Assembly: GCA_019843655.1 (NCBI GenBank)
Contig: JACDQD010000007.1
Span: 26,802,365 to 26,866,364, forward strand
Reading direction: 5' to 3'
DNA: 64,000 bases
Origin: Lethocerus indicus
Taxonomy: Eukaryota; Arthropoda; Insecta; Hemiptera; Belostomatidae
The notes under the pieces are model-generated. The model saw nothing but the letters and a program-made list of their open reading frames with translations, was not told the origin of the DNA and ran no database searches. Made by a program: the position numbers and the translations under genes. Positions 24,429 to 48,756 of the stretch are shown one piece after another. How positions within the stretch are numbered: position 1 is the stretch's first letter; each line of letters begins with the position of its first letter.

Positions 24429-27400
24429 AAGTTTATTTTTTCAAAAGTTCTGAAATTTTGAAATTCTGTATGCCGTATACCTATGGGTATGTGTCAGAAT
24501 GACACAAAAGAAACCGTTCGTAAACCTAGTGTTAAAGGCAACAGTATAACCTTCCATGGTTATATAACCTTTCTGCTTATAACCTTCTCAGGAAAGCAGG
24601 TCCAGCACAGAGGACCAAACAAGCCAGGGGGAATATATTTTTTCTTTAAATATCCTCAGACACGGACTGTTTCTGTCCAGTCGTGACGTAGGACGAGGTA
24701 TCTTTGCGATTTGAATGTTAAAATAACATTTAAAGTTGGAACCAAAAGTCCCACCACATGGAATGATATAAACGCCGCCTTGATTGCTATATTTTCCTTA
24801 CTTGTTCCCAGAATTGGGCTGGACTTGATATTTTCCACTTCAAAAATTATTCCCTCGAATCTTTCACCATTGATGTGGATGGGCACAGGCGGTACAGTAT
24901 TACAAAATATTTTGAAACACAAGACAGAGAGATTTCTATTGTTCAAATTCAAAATTTTCAACACCTTATTCAAGATAAAATTTCGTTTCGCCAGGTAGGA
25001 AATAAAATTGGTTTGAATATTTTTTGCGTACTGTCGATTTTTCTGTAATATTCACAGGTGGTTGTACTGACAGTTTGTGGACGGAGAAAGGTTGTGAATG
25101 GGAGGTATTGAACGTCTGCATCATGAAAACAAACTACAATTGAGTTAGACGCACGCAAGCCACTGTACTTGAATTTGTTCACTCTTTTATTTAGCTATCA
25201 AAAGGGACACTGGCGTTATATTAAAATTTGAAATAAATCTTACCTTTGGCTGTATTTGGTGTAAACGGGTACTGTTCCATTATCTTCATCGTCGCTTTCT
25301 TTCACATCTAGAAGCCTATTGGTCGATGAGGTCGAAGATACTGCACAAATGAAAAAGATAAAAATAAAATTTGAAGAAAATGAATGACCGTTTGGAAATT
25401 AATATGTATAATATTGACAGACTTTGAAATTTAAAAAGAATTAAGCGCAAATTTCCAATTAACCATATTCAATTGCTTTTATCGATGTAATCCTAAATTA
25501 CAGGCTATTATATCAGACATTTTCATATTCACGATATACAATTAATAAATTGAATTATATATACCAATAAAATTTTATTTCTTGTAATTCGCAGTTGAAC
25601 ACTCAACATCAGTAAAACCCATTGCTACATTATACAATACGCTAAATTACAAATGTAAACTATTTGCGCATTCAATAAGTTGGAAAGACAAACAAAACTA
25701 ATTGAATTAAAAGGGGTCAAACTGAGTCATCGCGAATTGCACTCATTTTGTGGGGAAGAATGAAACAAAAAAGAAAAATAAGCCACGCAATGATAAGCGA
25801 ACGCATCGGTCATGAGGCCTCAGTCGAGATCTCAGAGATATCTCAAAATACAAAACCCCCACACTGCCACCGTCAGGTTGCACAGTGCATCATCCTTAAT
25901 ATTTGTTTCTTGCAGGCAAAACAATAGTAATAAAATTATGGCAGAAATAATTATCAAGCGATATAATCGCCTGTTTAATCGACTACAGCTAAGAATAAGA
26001 TAAAATATGTACATAGTTTTGTTTCTTTTTTGTTATTTTTGTTATATTGGAAATGGCGGCCATTACAAGCTTTTGATACTGTTTTTTCTCCGACCACTGA
26101 CCCTACTTATGTATTACAATTTACAAACTAACACATATGGAATACGTGAGGATTTGAAACAACCTTTTATTAACCGTACAAAACAATTATCTGGGTTCTA
26201 GGTTCTATTGGCTAAAACGCAGTTTATGGTTCCACTACTGATATTGCATAACCTCAATATCGAGACCGCATTCATGTTTTGGTATTATATATATTCTCTA
26301 GCCAATATTTCCTCTCAGCCATTGTTTCCCTCGCACCAACGCATTGTTCGGTGTGGTTTTTTTTCATCTCAAATTTGACCTTTTCATTGGAAAGGAAAAA
26401 TTATTACAATGGCTTTCTCGTTATGATTCGGCACACGAGTTTTCTACAAATGTCAGCTCAATTTCTGGGTTGTACATTGTTATGCCCCACGTGCGGAAAG
26501 AATACGTCTCTCAGACTCAAAAGATAAGATTCATCCGGTCTGCAGGAAATAAATGTAAAAAGGAGTATACTGCCGGAATAGTTACTCTGAGAAAAGTGAT
26601 CCGTTGTTAGGTTAGTAGTTCTGCAAATTTAACGATTGCAGTTATAATGTAGCGAGGAAAATAATTTTACAGCCGAGGGATGCCGCAATATGAATAACTG
26701 TATTAGGAAGGTTGAGAACCGATGGGTTCGATCGACTAGTGAGGTAAAAGTACGAGGTCATTCCTCCCCCGAGCCTAAACCGTGACACGGTGCGTCAACT
26801 ACAAATTGGTCCGTATTGTAAATTTAACCCTTTGCACTCGAGGGCTCCGCTACGGAGACGATGCAAATAATTTTTGGTTTTTAACATAAGAAAAAAAAAT
26901 CGTAAAAACTATTTATAGTATACTTCGCTTTTGGTGACAGATGACGGTCGCGGCTCACGGATTATTATGCTCTCAATAACATCAGACATTCGCGGTTTGA
27001 GCGACATTCCGCATTCCGGATGCAAATGAATCAAGTCCTGTTATTCGGCAATAGAGTGTATCAGATTCGAGTTTATCCATTGTTTTTATATTTCAAATTC
27101 ATATATATCCCGATACGGCGTATGAAATTTGTGAAAATTATAGCGATATCGACAGTAGTAGCGATGAATTAGAATTCGAAGTTTATAGCGAATATAATGT
27201 AAATAATATAGACAATATCGAACTAAGCTATGAATCCGATTTTAACGATAGTGATATATTTCCCGTTATACGACGATACATACCGAGAATTGAAAGTGAT
27301 ATTGAGGGATGTGAAAGCGATACAGGAGAAAATGTGGAAGACACGGCAGATTCAACTCGAACAAATTCACTTTGAATTGCCGGACCACAAATTTCCAACG

Positions 27401-28261
27401 ATATAAAAGAAGCGTTGGATTTTTTTCGATTCCATAATAAAAGAGACAAATGATAGATAATACGGGTGGTACGAGTTGGCGGTAGAGTTACCTCCGATCC
27501 GGCTGGACTGAAGTGTGGAGAGCCTGCGTGCGAATTCCGAACTGTAGGGCTGATTGGAGTGGTAGGAGGGGGACGCGGTCGGAGATGAAGAGGACGCCGA
27601 AAAACTGTTGGAGGAGAGCAGCCTGGACCTGAAGCCGTCGTTGATGGTGTAGGGGCTGTTGTTGAGCCTGGAGGAGAGGAAGGAGAGGTCCCGAGATAGG
27701 GGGGCGGCAGTGGCGGCGGGGCGGCGGCGGGGGCGAGGGCTCCCTGTAGTCGGGTTCGGGGCTCAGTCTGACCGGCCGGTAGCCGGCAAAGTCGGAGATG
27801 CCGAGGGTCGACCTGCGGTAGGCGGTGGTGGTGGCGGCGGCCGCCGCCGGAGAGTAGGCGTCCCTCTGGGGCTCGACCAGGGTCGAGCTGGCCAGGGGGG
27901 CTTCCGAGCTATTAATACCCCTCTTGCGGGCCGGCGATCTGGCCGACGGTTTGGGCGGAGGCATCGACTTCCTCTTGGCGGGGCCGCCGTCGCTCTCCTC
28001 CCCCGAGCTGAAGTTGGTCACGGCGCATCGTGGGTCGTAGCTGGCGGTGCCGGCGCCGCCGCCGCCGCCACCCCCGCCACCGCTGCCGCCGCCGCCGCTA
28101 CCGCCGCCTCCGCCACCGCCACCGCCTACGCCGGCCATCAGGTTCTTCAGCTTTTTCAAGAGCACTTTGCGCGTGGTCGCCGTCACCGGCCCCACCGAGT
28201 AGCCGTACTGGCCCAGCCTGCTCCGGATCTCGCCGTCGCTCAGACAATCCAGAGACGCCAT
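15216..28261 (-). CDS. LEMD3: Inner nuclear membrane protein MAN1 (LEM domain-containing protein 3)
   Basis: Integral protein of the inner nuclear membrane; the family binds BAF through the LEM domain and R-SMADs through the C-terminal region, damping BMP/TGF-beta signalling. Minus-strand exons: 28261-27492, 25340-25244, 23335-23154, 22048-21999, 20832-20662, 19885-19705, 18232-18041, 17898-17769, 17228-17115, 16214-16033, 15334-15216 (stop TAA). Sequence shows: LEM domain at residues 3-44 (DCLSDGEIRSRLGQYGYSVG); a glycine run; TM1 (LLVVFFLLFFLAIGATYIN); a domain between membranes; TM2 spanning the exon 6/7 junction; the MSC winged helix with GNGFIPISHVRDQI and VWRWLASP; and the C-terminal RRM/UHM-like domain with EGCVYIKCAS and ALHGSWFD. 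Every junction from exon 2 on fits in phase. Exon 1 contains an apparent frameshift near 27690-27735; the summed exons are exactly one base over a multiple of three (2188 nt). Without it the protein would be about 728 residues (human about 911). Confidence 0.95.
15554..15985. mobile_element. Snap-back element, nearly complete hairpin
   Basis: Two arms of about 185-190 bp face each other with almost no spacer (centre near 15745-15750). The left arm runs from TTTTGTGTTTCTGTCTCCTC through GCCATCTTCAGTAGTGGTGT-like sequence to TATACGTGTCTTGTTATTGC; the right arm returns from GCAATAACAAGATACGTATA to CACAAAACAGGTAT. It sits in the MAN1 intron before the last exon. A degraded terminal piece lies beside it at about 15415-15510. 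Confidence 0.85.
16416..16617. mobile_element. Snap-back element, left arm with truncated right arm
   Basis: The left arm has GATTTCGTGATGTTTCTCTC, GCTAGACCGGTTTCGGCCGC and CTCGCCATCTTCAGTAGCGC, then GCACTGTCACTGTCACTTGT. The right arm is reduced to its outer 60 bp (TCTAGCAAAAGATCAAACCA to CACACGAAATCTACGG). It lies in a MAN1 intron just upstream (minus sense) of the exon at 16214-16033. Confidence 0.8.
17607..17757. repeat. Minisatellite TTTTGAGATAATATTGGA
   Basis: About eight imperfect copies of an 18-20 bp unit end a few bases from the donor of the MAN1 exon at 17898-17769. Some copies lack the middle. Confidence 0.9.
19046..19074. repeat. (TA)n microsatellite; (GT)n follows at 19229-19263
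   Basis: Simple repeats in the long MAN1 intron between the exons at 19705 and 18232. Apart from these, the intron stretch 18320-19700 shows nothing recognisable. Confidence 0.95.
19977..20355. mobile_element. Snap-back element, complete hairpin with 55-bp loop
   Basis: Left arm 19978-20117 (TTTGTGTTTCTGTCTCCACT to CACTGTCACTGTCACT), loop about 20118-20172 with TATATATACACACACACGAC, right arm 20173-20314 (GTGACAGTGACAGTGCAGTG to GAGACAGAAACACACAAA). The right arm extends about 40 bp further to CTCGCAGACCACAAAACAGG. It is located in the MAN1 intron between the exons at 20662 and 19885. Confidence 0.88.
21127..21344. mobile_element. Snap-back element, collapsed copy
   Basis: The left arm (GTAGATTTCGTGTGTTTCTG to TTTTGGCACTTTGGATG) joins directly to the outer right arm (CGAGCAGCCGAAACCAGTCT to CCACAAAACAGG). 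The inner palindrome is deleted. In a MAN1 intron. Confidence 0.82.
22120..23015. repeat. Four-unit head-to-head repeat around CTTATAAG
   Basis: Two direct units start at CTCCTTATAAGAGGGTACAG (about 22126) and CTTCTTATAAGAGGATG (about 22346) and include GGTAACAATGAGAATAC and GGCAACAATGAGAATATAC. Two units follow in inverted orientation, with TTATCCTCTTATAATGAGTA (about 22769) and CACTTATAAGGAGTACATAC (about 22948) and both followed by AAAAAATAACTATAG. The whole forms a rough palindrome centred near 22560, in the MAN1 intron between exons 3 and 4. Confidence 0.75.
23536..23663. mobile_element. Snap-back element, short collapsed copy
   Basis: The outer left arm (GTAGATTTCGTGCGTTTCTG) is fused to the outer right arm (AGCAAAAGAACGAACCGGCG to CAGATCACAAAACAG). 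In the intron upstream of MAN1 exon 3. Confidence 0.8.
23838..24155. mobile_element. Candidate MITE with about 40-bp terminal inverted repeats
   Basis: The left end GATAACCCGGTACTTGTCAA continues into TTAGACGCCCTCCCGAGGG. The reverse complement of the right end reads GGTTATCGGTATTTGTCAAT continuing TTAGACCCCCTCCCATGAG. About 230 bp lie between, with no coding potential. Superfamily not identified. In a MAN1 intron. Confidence 0.65.
24382..24426. repeat. (TA)n microsatellite
   Basis: About 45 bp of TA in the MAN1 intron between exons 2 and 3. The rest of 24430-25240 shows unassigned ORFs (24656-24998) without recognisable motifs. Confidence 0.97.
26824..27455 (+). pseudogene. piggyBac-like transposon remnant (5' end and transposase N-terminus)
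   Basis: Begins TTAACCCTTTGCACTCGAGG, which fits a piggyBac TTAA target site plus terminal repeat. From about 27100 a plus-strand frame encodes an acidic Ser/Asp/Glu-rich stretch (SDIDSSSDELEFEVYSEYNV and so on), an in-frame TGA near 27373, then AGPQISNDIKEALDFFRFHN and another stop. An acidic N-terminus followed by a G-P-...-FF segment is the usual start of piggyBac transposases. The catalytic region and 3' end are absent. It lies antisense in MAN1 intron 1, ending about 40 bp from the exon 1 donor. Confidence 0.65.
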
Positions 28262-28439
28262 TTCCCTCCGCTAGCCGACTATTTGTACTGAGTGAAATGG
28301 AAAAAGTACGCGCTATCGAAAATCGAGCAGTGCCGCCAACCTAACCTCCCCTCTCCCCGACGCTACGGCCAAAAGTCCGACAATATCCCAAATATACGTA
28401 ATAATATTTTCGTTATTGTCTCACCTTATGCGTTCCGTA

Positions 28440-28790
28440 TAACATACACACAAAATCTAATATAACCTCGGTGTTTATAGAACAATTATTTTTCTCTCTA
28501 CGAGCTCTTATTCCATTTTATCGAATATGCAAAACGTATAATATATAACGTATACACAAAATTTCCTATAACCTCGGTAACATCTGTGTTTTATTAATTA
28601 CATTTTTTTTATCCTCCGTAATACCTATTCCATTTTATAGTATATACAAAACGTATATACAACATTCCGTATAACCTCGGTAACATCCGCGTTTAATTAT
28701 TTACATTTTTTATTGTCCTCCGTTACAAAACGTATTATATATAATTAGTGAATATACCAAATTCGGGATGTAACCTCGGTGTTCATAAAA
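28440..28790. repeat. Promoter-proximal tandem repeat, about 103 bp unit
   Basis: TATAACCTCGGT (or TGTAACCTCGGT) recurs at about 28461, 28567, 28670 and 28769, each with neighbouring ATTCCATTTTAT and CAAAACGTATA blocks. The array is 180-530 bp upstream of the MAN1 start codon, where promoter elements would be expected. Confidence 0.75.
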
Positions 28791-31700
28791 AAAAATGAAA
28801 CGCATTTTTTCGTAAAGATTCTTTTTATTATACTTTTTCGCATTATAAACATAATTCGCCCGCAATATAATTACGGGCATTTTCTTAATTTGAGATCATT
28901 CCTTACATTCGACGATACAGCGGCTCGTGGCGTCGGGTCGTATTGCGACGAAGGTCGTCCTTCGAACTGAACGATAGGGAAGCTTAATTTGATTCGACTA
29001 AAATAATATAAGACAAATATAACACTCTGTAATAATCATTTTTTTCTGTTCTCCAATAAAAGGGAGAAGTAAATGGGATGAATGGAATGCGAAGGAAACC
29101 GCCTAGTTATGACTCACCCACAGGTCTACGTAATAAATACTATGGCCGAAGCCCTGACGACTTATCGGCCAACGGATAAATTATGTATTTTTATCGTAAT
29201 TAGAGATCAACGAAAATCGTACACCCGACTGAACTCCAGGAATTGGTGCCATTACAAATATCGATAATGAAATGTAAATTGGATTCAAATTATTTTTAAT
29301 CGATATAACAGTAGTGAAACTTGGGCAGAGTCTAGAACACAATGTACATATGGCATTACACATAAATAAAAAGGAAAACATTGGATCTTACTTTCTAAAA
29401 AATCGAAAGAAATGCTCATTTCATACTAACTTAAACTGGCCTGCACATAATTTGTTCATTTCATGTGCCTTAAACTGATACAATTTATAAGGGCTGATAT
29501 TAATTACTATTCATATATTTACATACATTTTATCTAAATATTACATAGATTCGATTTTTTTTTAATGTTTTCAATTGAGCCCCTTGGGATAAAAATGATC
29601 TGATCTCTTATATACAATAGCACTGTCTGCGTAAACAAAATAATCAAATAAATTCGATATACTTAAATTTTTATAATTCAACTATTCTTAGCTATTAAAT
29701 AAATACATTTCCGTAATTTGAGAACTTTATACAATTATAGATTAATATACTTATATATTAATTACAAACATCAGTCATTCATCATAATTGTATATTTTAT
29801 ACAAAAATAAGTTTTTTTTTTCTTTAACACACTTAATATATTTATATTTATCCAGCAATTGTTGAAAAAACGTCTGCCTCCGTGTAAGACGGCTTGTAAT
29901 TCCGTTCATCATTTTGTAATAATACCAATTTCCGCACGTAAAACTCACTTTACACTCAGACAAAACAGCACTTGTAAAATATAGCACAGTGACCGATTTT
30001 ACTGCTGAAACTATTTTGATAATTTCGTTAGATCTGAGACAAACTTCGAACGAAGAATTTCGCTCCCAGCGTCAAATATCTTTCCCGAATATAAGTGCGG
30101 ATTCGATCTGAAAATAAAAAAAAATAATAAAACAATTAGAGAATTGAATTCAGACTTAATAGGGACAAATTTGAGATGGCTACAGTGTACATTCAATTAT
30201 TAAAATTACAATAATTGTAACCTTTTTTTTCCGATCGACCTATTCTACAATTGAAACTTACAATTGTCATTCAAAACATGTGTGAACTTTCAATTATTCA
30301 AATAAACACAATTTCGAATAAATGTTATTCCCCGGATGAAACAAAAATGCCCAACAGTTCAGCTAACAACAGTGTCATAAGCGATGAAATGTAAATCAAT
30401 TCATGTTGAATGATTCCACTTAAAAAACTGATGGGAAAGAGTAATTTGCATGAATGGAGAATTAATAATATAAAATAATAATAAATAAACCCAGATATAT
30501 ATATAAACCTACCTCAATACTCAATATCCATTTTACAATGACTATAATTAATTGGTATTTCAAGAAAATACAATATTTAAAGATAGTTTATAATGCAAAC
30601 CAATGTTAATTTGTTTTTTAAATGTATCCTAAGCATTTTAAGTAAAATAAATCAAGTGTCATTCTGTAAAGTTAGGTTCGTGTAGCCAGATTGAATTACA
30701 AAAAAAATAAACTGTTATACAGTCAAAAAGATGCACAATAAAGGTATCAAATAAGAAGTCCTTCGATTTCTTGAGATATTCACTTCCAACAATTGGTTGA
30801 TTGGTGAACAGCTGTTCGCAGGCCAAATAATGCATTTCATATATATATCCTACAATGATAAAAGTTACCAATTGTTTTTTGGGGAGAATTATTCACGCTG
30901 ACAGTGTTGTACAATATGCATAGTTAATACAAGCGCTACACTGAGAATTGTCCTCGCTGCGTACAGAAAAAAAAACATGTACACGGCTTCACTTACTCAC
31001 TCAATAATGCACACTATTTTCTTACAATTGAATGTATATTCCGATACGGCAGGCCTTGAATGTACAACATATCTTATCGGTACAACGTACGATTTATTTC
31101 AGAACAGAGATAATATTGAACAGAAAGTAAGCTATTTCGTAATATAAAATTTTAATGGACTACTGCCTGCACTAAAAATGGCCACGCCGTTAAAAATGAG
31201 TGCTGGGATTACAATAAATAGTATTATGAGACACTCCAACTGTAACTATTCTTTAATATAAAATACATTTATATTTATTCACATTATATATATATTTATA
31301 TACAATTATAAACTATTCCTTATATACGCTGCACAGGTTTTCAGAACACTGTTCTGCAGTGGCAGAATCCGTAATAACGGATATTAATCGTAGTTCAAAT
31401 TTTTTAATTTTGCATTAACAGAATGTGCCTTTTGCCATTTTACAAAAACAGGGCCATTATAAGTTGTGAAATCGATTCAATCTAAAAATATGCGTTCGTT
31501 AATTTTATACATTTCATATTCGTAGCCACATTTATTACATTTTATATTTTGTCATTACAGATCTGTACAAAAACGCACGTAATTGCTACGAGACCAAAAA
31601 TTATCAGTATATATTAAATTATTGCGGTTTGGTAGAGAAATTTAAAAAAAATCTTTCGATTCGACTTAACCCCTCGACGTACAAAAAAGAACAATCATGT

Positions 31701-32198
31701 GCAAGCTTAGAAATGGTATATTTTACTATGAAATTTGCATCTCTATACAACATTTAGTTGGGTTAATATATATATGTATAATGTTAACGGACAATAATTA
31801 AATTAATGTCATAAACTAAAAAAAATACATTAGTGCTATACTGAGTTTTATTGACATGATTGTACGTCGAGGGGTCAAGATCTAATCTAGACGAAACTAA
31901 AAATTATTACATAGTTTATAATACTGTTTACAACTGGATTACTGTTTTGTTCTTTTAATTACTTAAGAGAAACAAAAAAAGAAATACTGCACACTTACCT
32001 TCGCATTGCTGTTGGAGCAATAACCATAATAATAGTAATAAAAGAAGGTATAAATCAAACAAGAACAACAAATTGTACTCGTATTGACAGGATTTAAAGA
32101 GAGAGTTATACAAACAAACAAACAACAGATAAGAAATCTTAAAATATAAATACAAAAGATGCGAAAATTATAAATTAAAAAGAAAAAAACTTTTACCA
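28791..32198. other. Intergenic region between MAN1 5' end and KDM4 3' end
   Basis: AT-rich DNA with no supported gene. It contains the upstream region of MAN1, the expected 3' UTR of KDM4 (several AATAAA on the minus strand) and a piggyBac-like MITE at 31666-31878. ORFs of 60-80 codons here lack any recognisable motif. Confidence 0.55.
31666..31878. mobile_element. piggyBac-like MITE (213 bp)
   Basis: The left end TTAACCCCTCGACGTACAA and the right end TTGTACGTCGAGGGGTCAA form a perfect 15-bp inverted repeat (CCCCTCGACGTACAA), flanked by TTAA on the left and TCAA (one change) on the right. No coding content. Confidence 0.8.
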
Positions 32199-45235
<13,037 letters not shown>

Positions 45236-46240
45236 CCTACCTCTCCGCTTATCACCACTCTTCTTGTTAGTCTTGTTGTTGTTGTTGTTGTTCTTGGGCC
45301 GTGTTTAGGTTCGCCGAAATACCGGCGGTTATATCGAGGAGACGGGAAAATGTATCGGGCGCACGGGGCACGAGCGAAACTTGGCCTATTCTCTATTGTC
45401 GCGGCCCCGCACTTCTATTTCCCGTGTGTTATTCTCTGTGTGTGTGTGTGTGTGGAGAGAGACACAGACAGACAAACAGACACAGTCACACAGATACACA
45501 GTCACACAGATACACAGACACACAGATACACAGACACACAGACAACAGTGTGTATCTGTGAAGAGTGTCTGAAGAAGCCCGAGGGGACGGAGTGGTGCGC
45601 CCCCCTCACCCGGGTTAATAATAATAGGAGTCCGGGGGCCCCCGGCCGGCTAGGTGACGTCCGAGTCGAGAAAACGGTCTGCGCCTCTATCCAGCCGCTG
45701 GCGGCTAGCTGAAAACATAATAGTTCGACGGCGGCGGTCAAAAACAAAATTGGCGAAAAACCACTGGGCCAAAACATACGGCCATTGCCACGGGCTCGGC
45801 GATCACGTTTGAGCCCGAAGGGACCCAATTATGGCAATTGGACCGACCGATTTTTCCCCCAACGGCCGACCGTTTTTCCCGCACGGGATAAATTCGACCC
45901 GGCGTATATCGCGCGCGAATTTCTATTAGGCGACGGCCGACGATTAAATAAAAAATAATATCCGTCCCCTCGATGACGTCGCCTCGACAACAACCCCTCG
46001 GCACAGTCCCCTTAATTAATAACCCCTTTCTCGAGGTTGTTTAATCAATTTGTTTACCCCCGTTTTTGCATTCCGATATCCGTATTTTCCCCAGCGAATC
46101 CAGCTCCGACGTTGAATTTTCCATTTTTCGCCGTTGTATATATTATATACAATAACATCGGCGACCGTTGTTTACAGCCGCCGCTCGTGAACCGTTGGGT
46201 GCGATTCGGGTTTAATTCACGACACTCGATTTCGCTTTAT
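45236..46240. promoter_or_regulatory. GC-rich, CpG-dense region upstream of KDM4
   Basis: In contrast to the AT-rich surroundings, about 45100-46200 is rich in CG dinucleotides (for example CGACGGCGGCGGTC, CGGCCGACCG, CGCGCGCGAA-like runs). It starts at the KDM4 ATG and goes upstream, so it probably includes the KDM4 promoter and 5' UTR. A CA/GA-rich microsatellite at 45435-45550 (ACACAGATACACAGACACAC) lies within it and opens long meaningless ORFs on both strands. Confidence 0.5.
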
Positions 46241-46398
46241 ATTACGGTTTTTTTCTTTTTCATTTTTTCTCTTTTAACCCTCGCAATTTATATTATGCGT
46301 AAATATTGTCGTCGTATCCGACGGAAGAACTTGTGAAAGCTTTCTGCAGGAAGCGTGCAGGAAGTTGCGTACAATTTGGTAACGCCAAACTGTCTTTT

Positions 46399-46424
<26 letters not shown>
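46399..46424. repeat. (TA)n microsatellite
   Basis: Short TA run upstream of KDM4. The stretch 46430-47870 around it shows no recognisable gene or repeat. Confidence 0.95.
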
Positions 46425-46437
<13 letters not shown>

Positions 46438-48756
46438 GAATATACATATATACATATAAAATTTTAAATATATAATGAAACCTAATCATTCAATTCAAAC
46501 AAGAATATGGTAAACTTTTCAAGACTTTCTGTATTCGTAACGATGTCTAAACCTGGCTTGAGTAGGCTAGGTTAAATGGAAGGATCTAAATCCTAGAATC
46601 CGTATATTTTACGCTTTGAAAGCGTTTTTTTATTGAATAAGGTTTTGTACAACGTTCAAAAATTGTGCTCAAACTCCAAATTTAAGAGGCCGAACTTGAG
46701 GCAGGGGTGCACGGTTATTTATTTATACAACGCGACCAATCGATTTATATAAAATATTCGTCCCTATCTAAATTAATTTAAAAAATTTCAGTCTTGAAAT
46801 GCCCCTTTTTTTCTTTGTCCTCGAACATTTTAGATTGCGGCATTTTCTGCGTATAAGCCTATAGACGTTATTCAGTCTACAGAACGTAACCTTCCCCTGC
46901 AGGTTATAAAACCTGAACAGTTGTATTGACTGTTTGTGCTCCTCTCTTGTAACACTCTCTCGAGAATTGGTACAGTATATACAGTATATACAGTTTCTGA
47001 GGCGTACTGAAAGCCGAACAATTCAGATTAACTGGGTACGTTATTGTGTAACACCATTCGCCGTTTTTCTGTTTCATCACTCGTCCCAATTTGACTGGAA
47101 ACTATCTGTCTGGTTTTTGATGATTGTTGTCCTCCTAAAATTGTATTTACTGTGTTCTCATAGAACCTTTAAGTAGCCTTCGGGCTGGTGAAACTTTCTA
47201 TTTTACTACCCAGCTTCTGGAGGACTTTAGCGGATTTTGTTTGAACTGTTTTATTTGAGCTAATACCAAATTACGTAAATTCATTTCTGCCCTTTATAGT
47301 TTCATATAAAACAATCATTTGTACGTACCTTTATCTCTCATTACAATTTGTGTTTATAATTTTAGGCATGAATTTTATCCTTCGCTGAAGAAAATTTTCT
47401 ATCCATTTTAACAACCATTTCTGTTTGTAAGTTATTTCGTAACTACTCGATTGAAACATTTAACACGATGAACAAGAAATCAATACATATAGAAAGAAAA
47501 TGGCAATAATGTTAATTAATTACTAGTATTCTATATTTTAAATGATTTAACTAATTAATACTTAATTAATTGCAAATGTGTGCATTTTTGCAATTTTTTT
47601 GGGAGGGAGATTTATCCTCCCAAGCCAATGGTCTGGGTCAAGGACAATATTAAAATCAACATTTTATAAACTCAACAGTAGTTGCTTTCAAATAGAAAAA
47701 TGTCGTACAAAATTACATCAATTGTAGGCATTTATTTATAACAAATAAATATTAATATAACAAACATATAAATTAAATATAAATATAACAAACAATAAAT
47801 ATTAAAACTTACTATTCTGCTCCAATTTTATTTATTTTTGAAGTAACCAATCACCAGGGTTTTAATTATCTCTCGATATTGTTCTCAACAAAGGAAACAG
47901 TTAATTGATCGTCAAATTTAAATTGTTTGAGAATAAGTTTTTTCCTATTTTCAAATTGAAAATCTAATGAAACAAGGATAAAAATACGGATGCTTTGAAT
48001 GTAGCTTCCAGTCTGATTTTTGTTTTATTATTATTGTTTGTTGAAGAATTATGTCTTTTAAAAAAATTACCCCAAGTTTTTGGAATTGTTGTCAGCATTG
48101 GAAAACAGTTAATAGATTGTCGAATTTCAAATGTTTGAGGATACCACTTTTTTTGTTTTATTTTGTTCGAATTCAAAATGTAACGAATGGAAAAAATATC
48201 AATGCTTAAAAAATACGCGTTCTTTTATTTTTCTTCTTTACCGATTTTACCAGTTTTTAAAAATTTTATTATTCTTGTTAGCCGAAGTATATTTTTTAAG
48301 AGATCTCCGGAGTTTTAATTACCTCTTCAGATTGTTGTCCACAAATGAAACAGTTTTTTTTTTTTATTTTTAACCTTCATTTCTAGCCCGAGGGCCTTCT
48401 TCCCTGAGGGGGTTCTTACCGCTCACTCAGGTTTTAAAGTAAAAATCCCTCGGGTCGGATATGAAATATTATTTTATTTGTCTCTAAATATTGTCCATTT
48501 TTGAGATTATTGTTAGCATTGGAAACAAGTTATTTTTTTTTAACCTTTTATTTTATTACTAAAATCAACTACATATAACATATAGTTATTGGTACAAATG
48601 TCGAATGTTTTGTTTTTTTTTCCACGTGAATGTCTCGATAAAAGGGACCACCCAATGATGGCACTTTTGTCGCATGAGCCAGATGGTTAAAAAACAATTT
48701 ATTAATGTTCAGTTCTAGCCCGCCATCAGTAGAGTTGTTGGAACGAATCAGCCGAG

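Noticed and set aside
24656..24998. Overlapping ORFs of about 100 codons in a MAN1 intron
   Set aside because: No recognisable motif on either strand, and the MAN1 splice frame is complete without them; might be an old transposon scrap but nothing supports a call.
27659..28344. Plus-strand ORFs of 104-210 codons rich in Arg, Gly and Ala
   Set aside because: Antisense shadows of the GC-rich MAN1 exon 1, whose minus-strand frame encodes the LEM domain.
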